From: RGIG5579 sp045543495
Lineage (GTDB): Bacteria > Bacillota > Clostridia > Oscillospirales > SIG627
Assembly (NCBI GenBank): GCA_045543495.1
Contig: JAZQMO010000024.1
Coordinates: forward strand, 1 to 20,904
DNA length: 20,904 bases
Reading direction: 5' to 3'
Positions within the stretch are counted from its first letter, which is position 1; each line of letters starts with the position of its first letter. A model generated the notes under the pieces. The model did no database searches. It was given only the letters and a program-made list of their open reading frames with translations, and was not told where the DNA came from. The position numbers were made by a program, and so were the translations under genes. This document shows, one piece after another, positions 20,397 through 20,904 of this stretch.

Positions 20397-20693
20397 AAAT
20401 AAAAGACCACCTTGTGCGCAAAAGCAAAGGTTGATAAAGCCACAACCTGCGGGCCGTCGGGGGGAGCGATGGGAGCGCCGCCGGTGGCGGAAACCGAGAA
20501 AAAGACTCGGGGAGTCTTTTTCGATGCGTTTTCGACCGCCGATACCCGATTTTATCGAGCCAAATGGCGATGATAAAATCCCGGTATCAAGGAGTGTGTC
20601 ACCGAATGGTGGCAAGAAAGCGACTTGAGCGAGTGGCCGTGGTCGCCAAGGCCCCCGAGGGTACGAGGGGAAGCCGTGGCGGGTACCACAACA

Positions 20694-20710
20694 GGACCGT
20701 CGGTCCCTAC
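20694..20710 (-). repeat. Short REP-like palindrome 7 (CTAC foot on + strand)
   Basis: GGACCG-T-CGGTCC is followed by CTAC and AAAT. It is the 20372 type with its inner loop reduced to one base. Confidence 0.75.
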
Positions 20711-20883
20711 AAATGTAAGACAAATTCGTACCCCGAACCGAAGGCGGCAAAGACCACAACCTGCGGGCCGTCGAGGGGAGCGATGGGAGCGCCGCCGGGG
20801 GCGGATGAAGCGACTTGAGCGAGTGGCCGTGGTCGAAATGGAGCGAAGCGATGAGCGAGCCTTCCATTTCGGGTACCACAACA

Positions 20884-20900
20884 GGACCGTCGGTCCCTAC
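20884..20900 (-). repeat. Short REP-like palindrome 8 (CTAC foot on + strand)
   Basis: It is identical to 20694-20710 and sits at the same place in the 190-bp repeat unit. Confidence 0.75.
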
Positions 20901-20904
20901 AAAT

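Larger units (their letters stand above)
20397..20904. repeat. Mosaic repeat field to the right edge
   Basis: No gene is supported in these 500 bp. GATAAAGCCACAACCTGCGG followed by GCCGTCG (20433-20457) repeats a module at 5507-5531. The segments from CTGCGGGCCGTCG at 20447 and 20761 are direct copies (GAGCGATGGGAGCGCCGCCG). CGACTTGAGCGAGTGGCCGT occurs at 20621 and 20811, and a 34-bp block ending in CCCTACAAAT at 20681-20714 and 20871-20904, both exactly 190 bp apart. Hairpins lie at 20498-20522 (10-bp stem), 20541-20588 (GATACC/GGTATC plus GATTTTATC/GATAAAATC) and about 20834-20871 (GAAATGG/CCATTTC). The field runs off the window. Confidence 0.75.

Noticed and set aside
20322..20879. Minus-strand open frame of 185 codons in the right repeat field
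   Set aside because: It contains repeated protein segments that follow the DNA repeats and has no RBS or domain; it is repeat DNA that happens to be open.
20397..20904. CRISPR array
   Set aside because: Repeats are few, of unequal type and about 190 bp apart, not short repeats with 30-40 bp spacers, and no cas gene is present.

Overview
This is a bacterial chromosome segment that looks like a Clostridia member (Bacillota), probably an uncultured gut lineage. The grounds are the gene content (noc-parA-parB, dnaD-dnaI, nrdR, infC-rpmI-rplT with a leader attenuator, a Clostridia-type SerRS), strong AGGAGG-type ribosome binding sites, TTGACA/TATAAT promoters with 17-nt spacers, and intrinsic terminators. 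Coding DNA is moderately GC-rich. The two Y1-type (HUH tyrosine) transposase genes and some intergenic repeats are clearly AT-richer.

Layout. 1-930: the start of an IS3-like OrfA gene running off the left edge, then a proline-tailed membrane protein, both on the minus strand. 1004-5289: promoter, a cytoplasmic GH20 hexosaminidase-like gene and polA, joined by an ATGA overlap. 5264-7571: an accessory block with a RAYT-type Y1 transposase, a GNAT acetyltransferase and, on both sides, families of palindromic intergenic repeats. 7585-9691 (minus): a TPM-like secreted protein, two small membrane proteins and a PrdX/YbaK-like deacylase. 9747-11063 (minus): infC-rpmI-rplT with its own promoter, leader and attenuator; infC appears to start at AUC. 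11078-16381 (minus): one compact seven-gene run, parA-parB-serS-membrane protein-MORN protein-nrdR-ppa. 16465-17355: two parS sites and a noc/parB paralogue. 17502-19622 (plus): dnaD-dnaI helicase-loading genes. 19631-20358: an IS200-type element. 20372-20904: a second mosaic repeat field.

How it fits together. The right half is a chromosome replication and segregation locus: ParA/ParB with parS, a Noc-like paralogue and the DnaD/DnaI primosome genes are divergently arranged around about 210 bp. It is fused to translation (serS, infC-rpmI-rplT) and nucleotide housekeeping (nrdR, ppa, polA).

The most notable signal is the repeat family. Palindromes of the form GGGCCG...CGGCCC or GGACCG...CGGTCC carry a GTAG foot (CTAC on the other strand), which is the hallmark of REP sequences. 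Three lie upstream and two downstream of the RAYT gene, and three more lie in the right-hand repeat field. The paired G:C to A:T change in the stem supports a conserved hairpin. This looks like a REP/RAYT system ('REPtron') in a Clostridia genome. The assignment rests on sequence reading only; no database search was possible.
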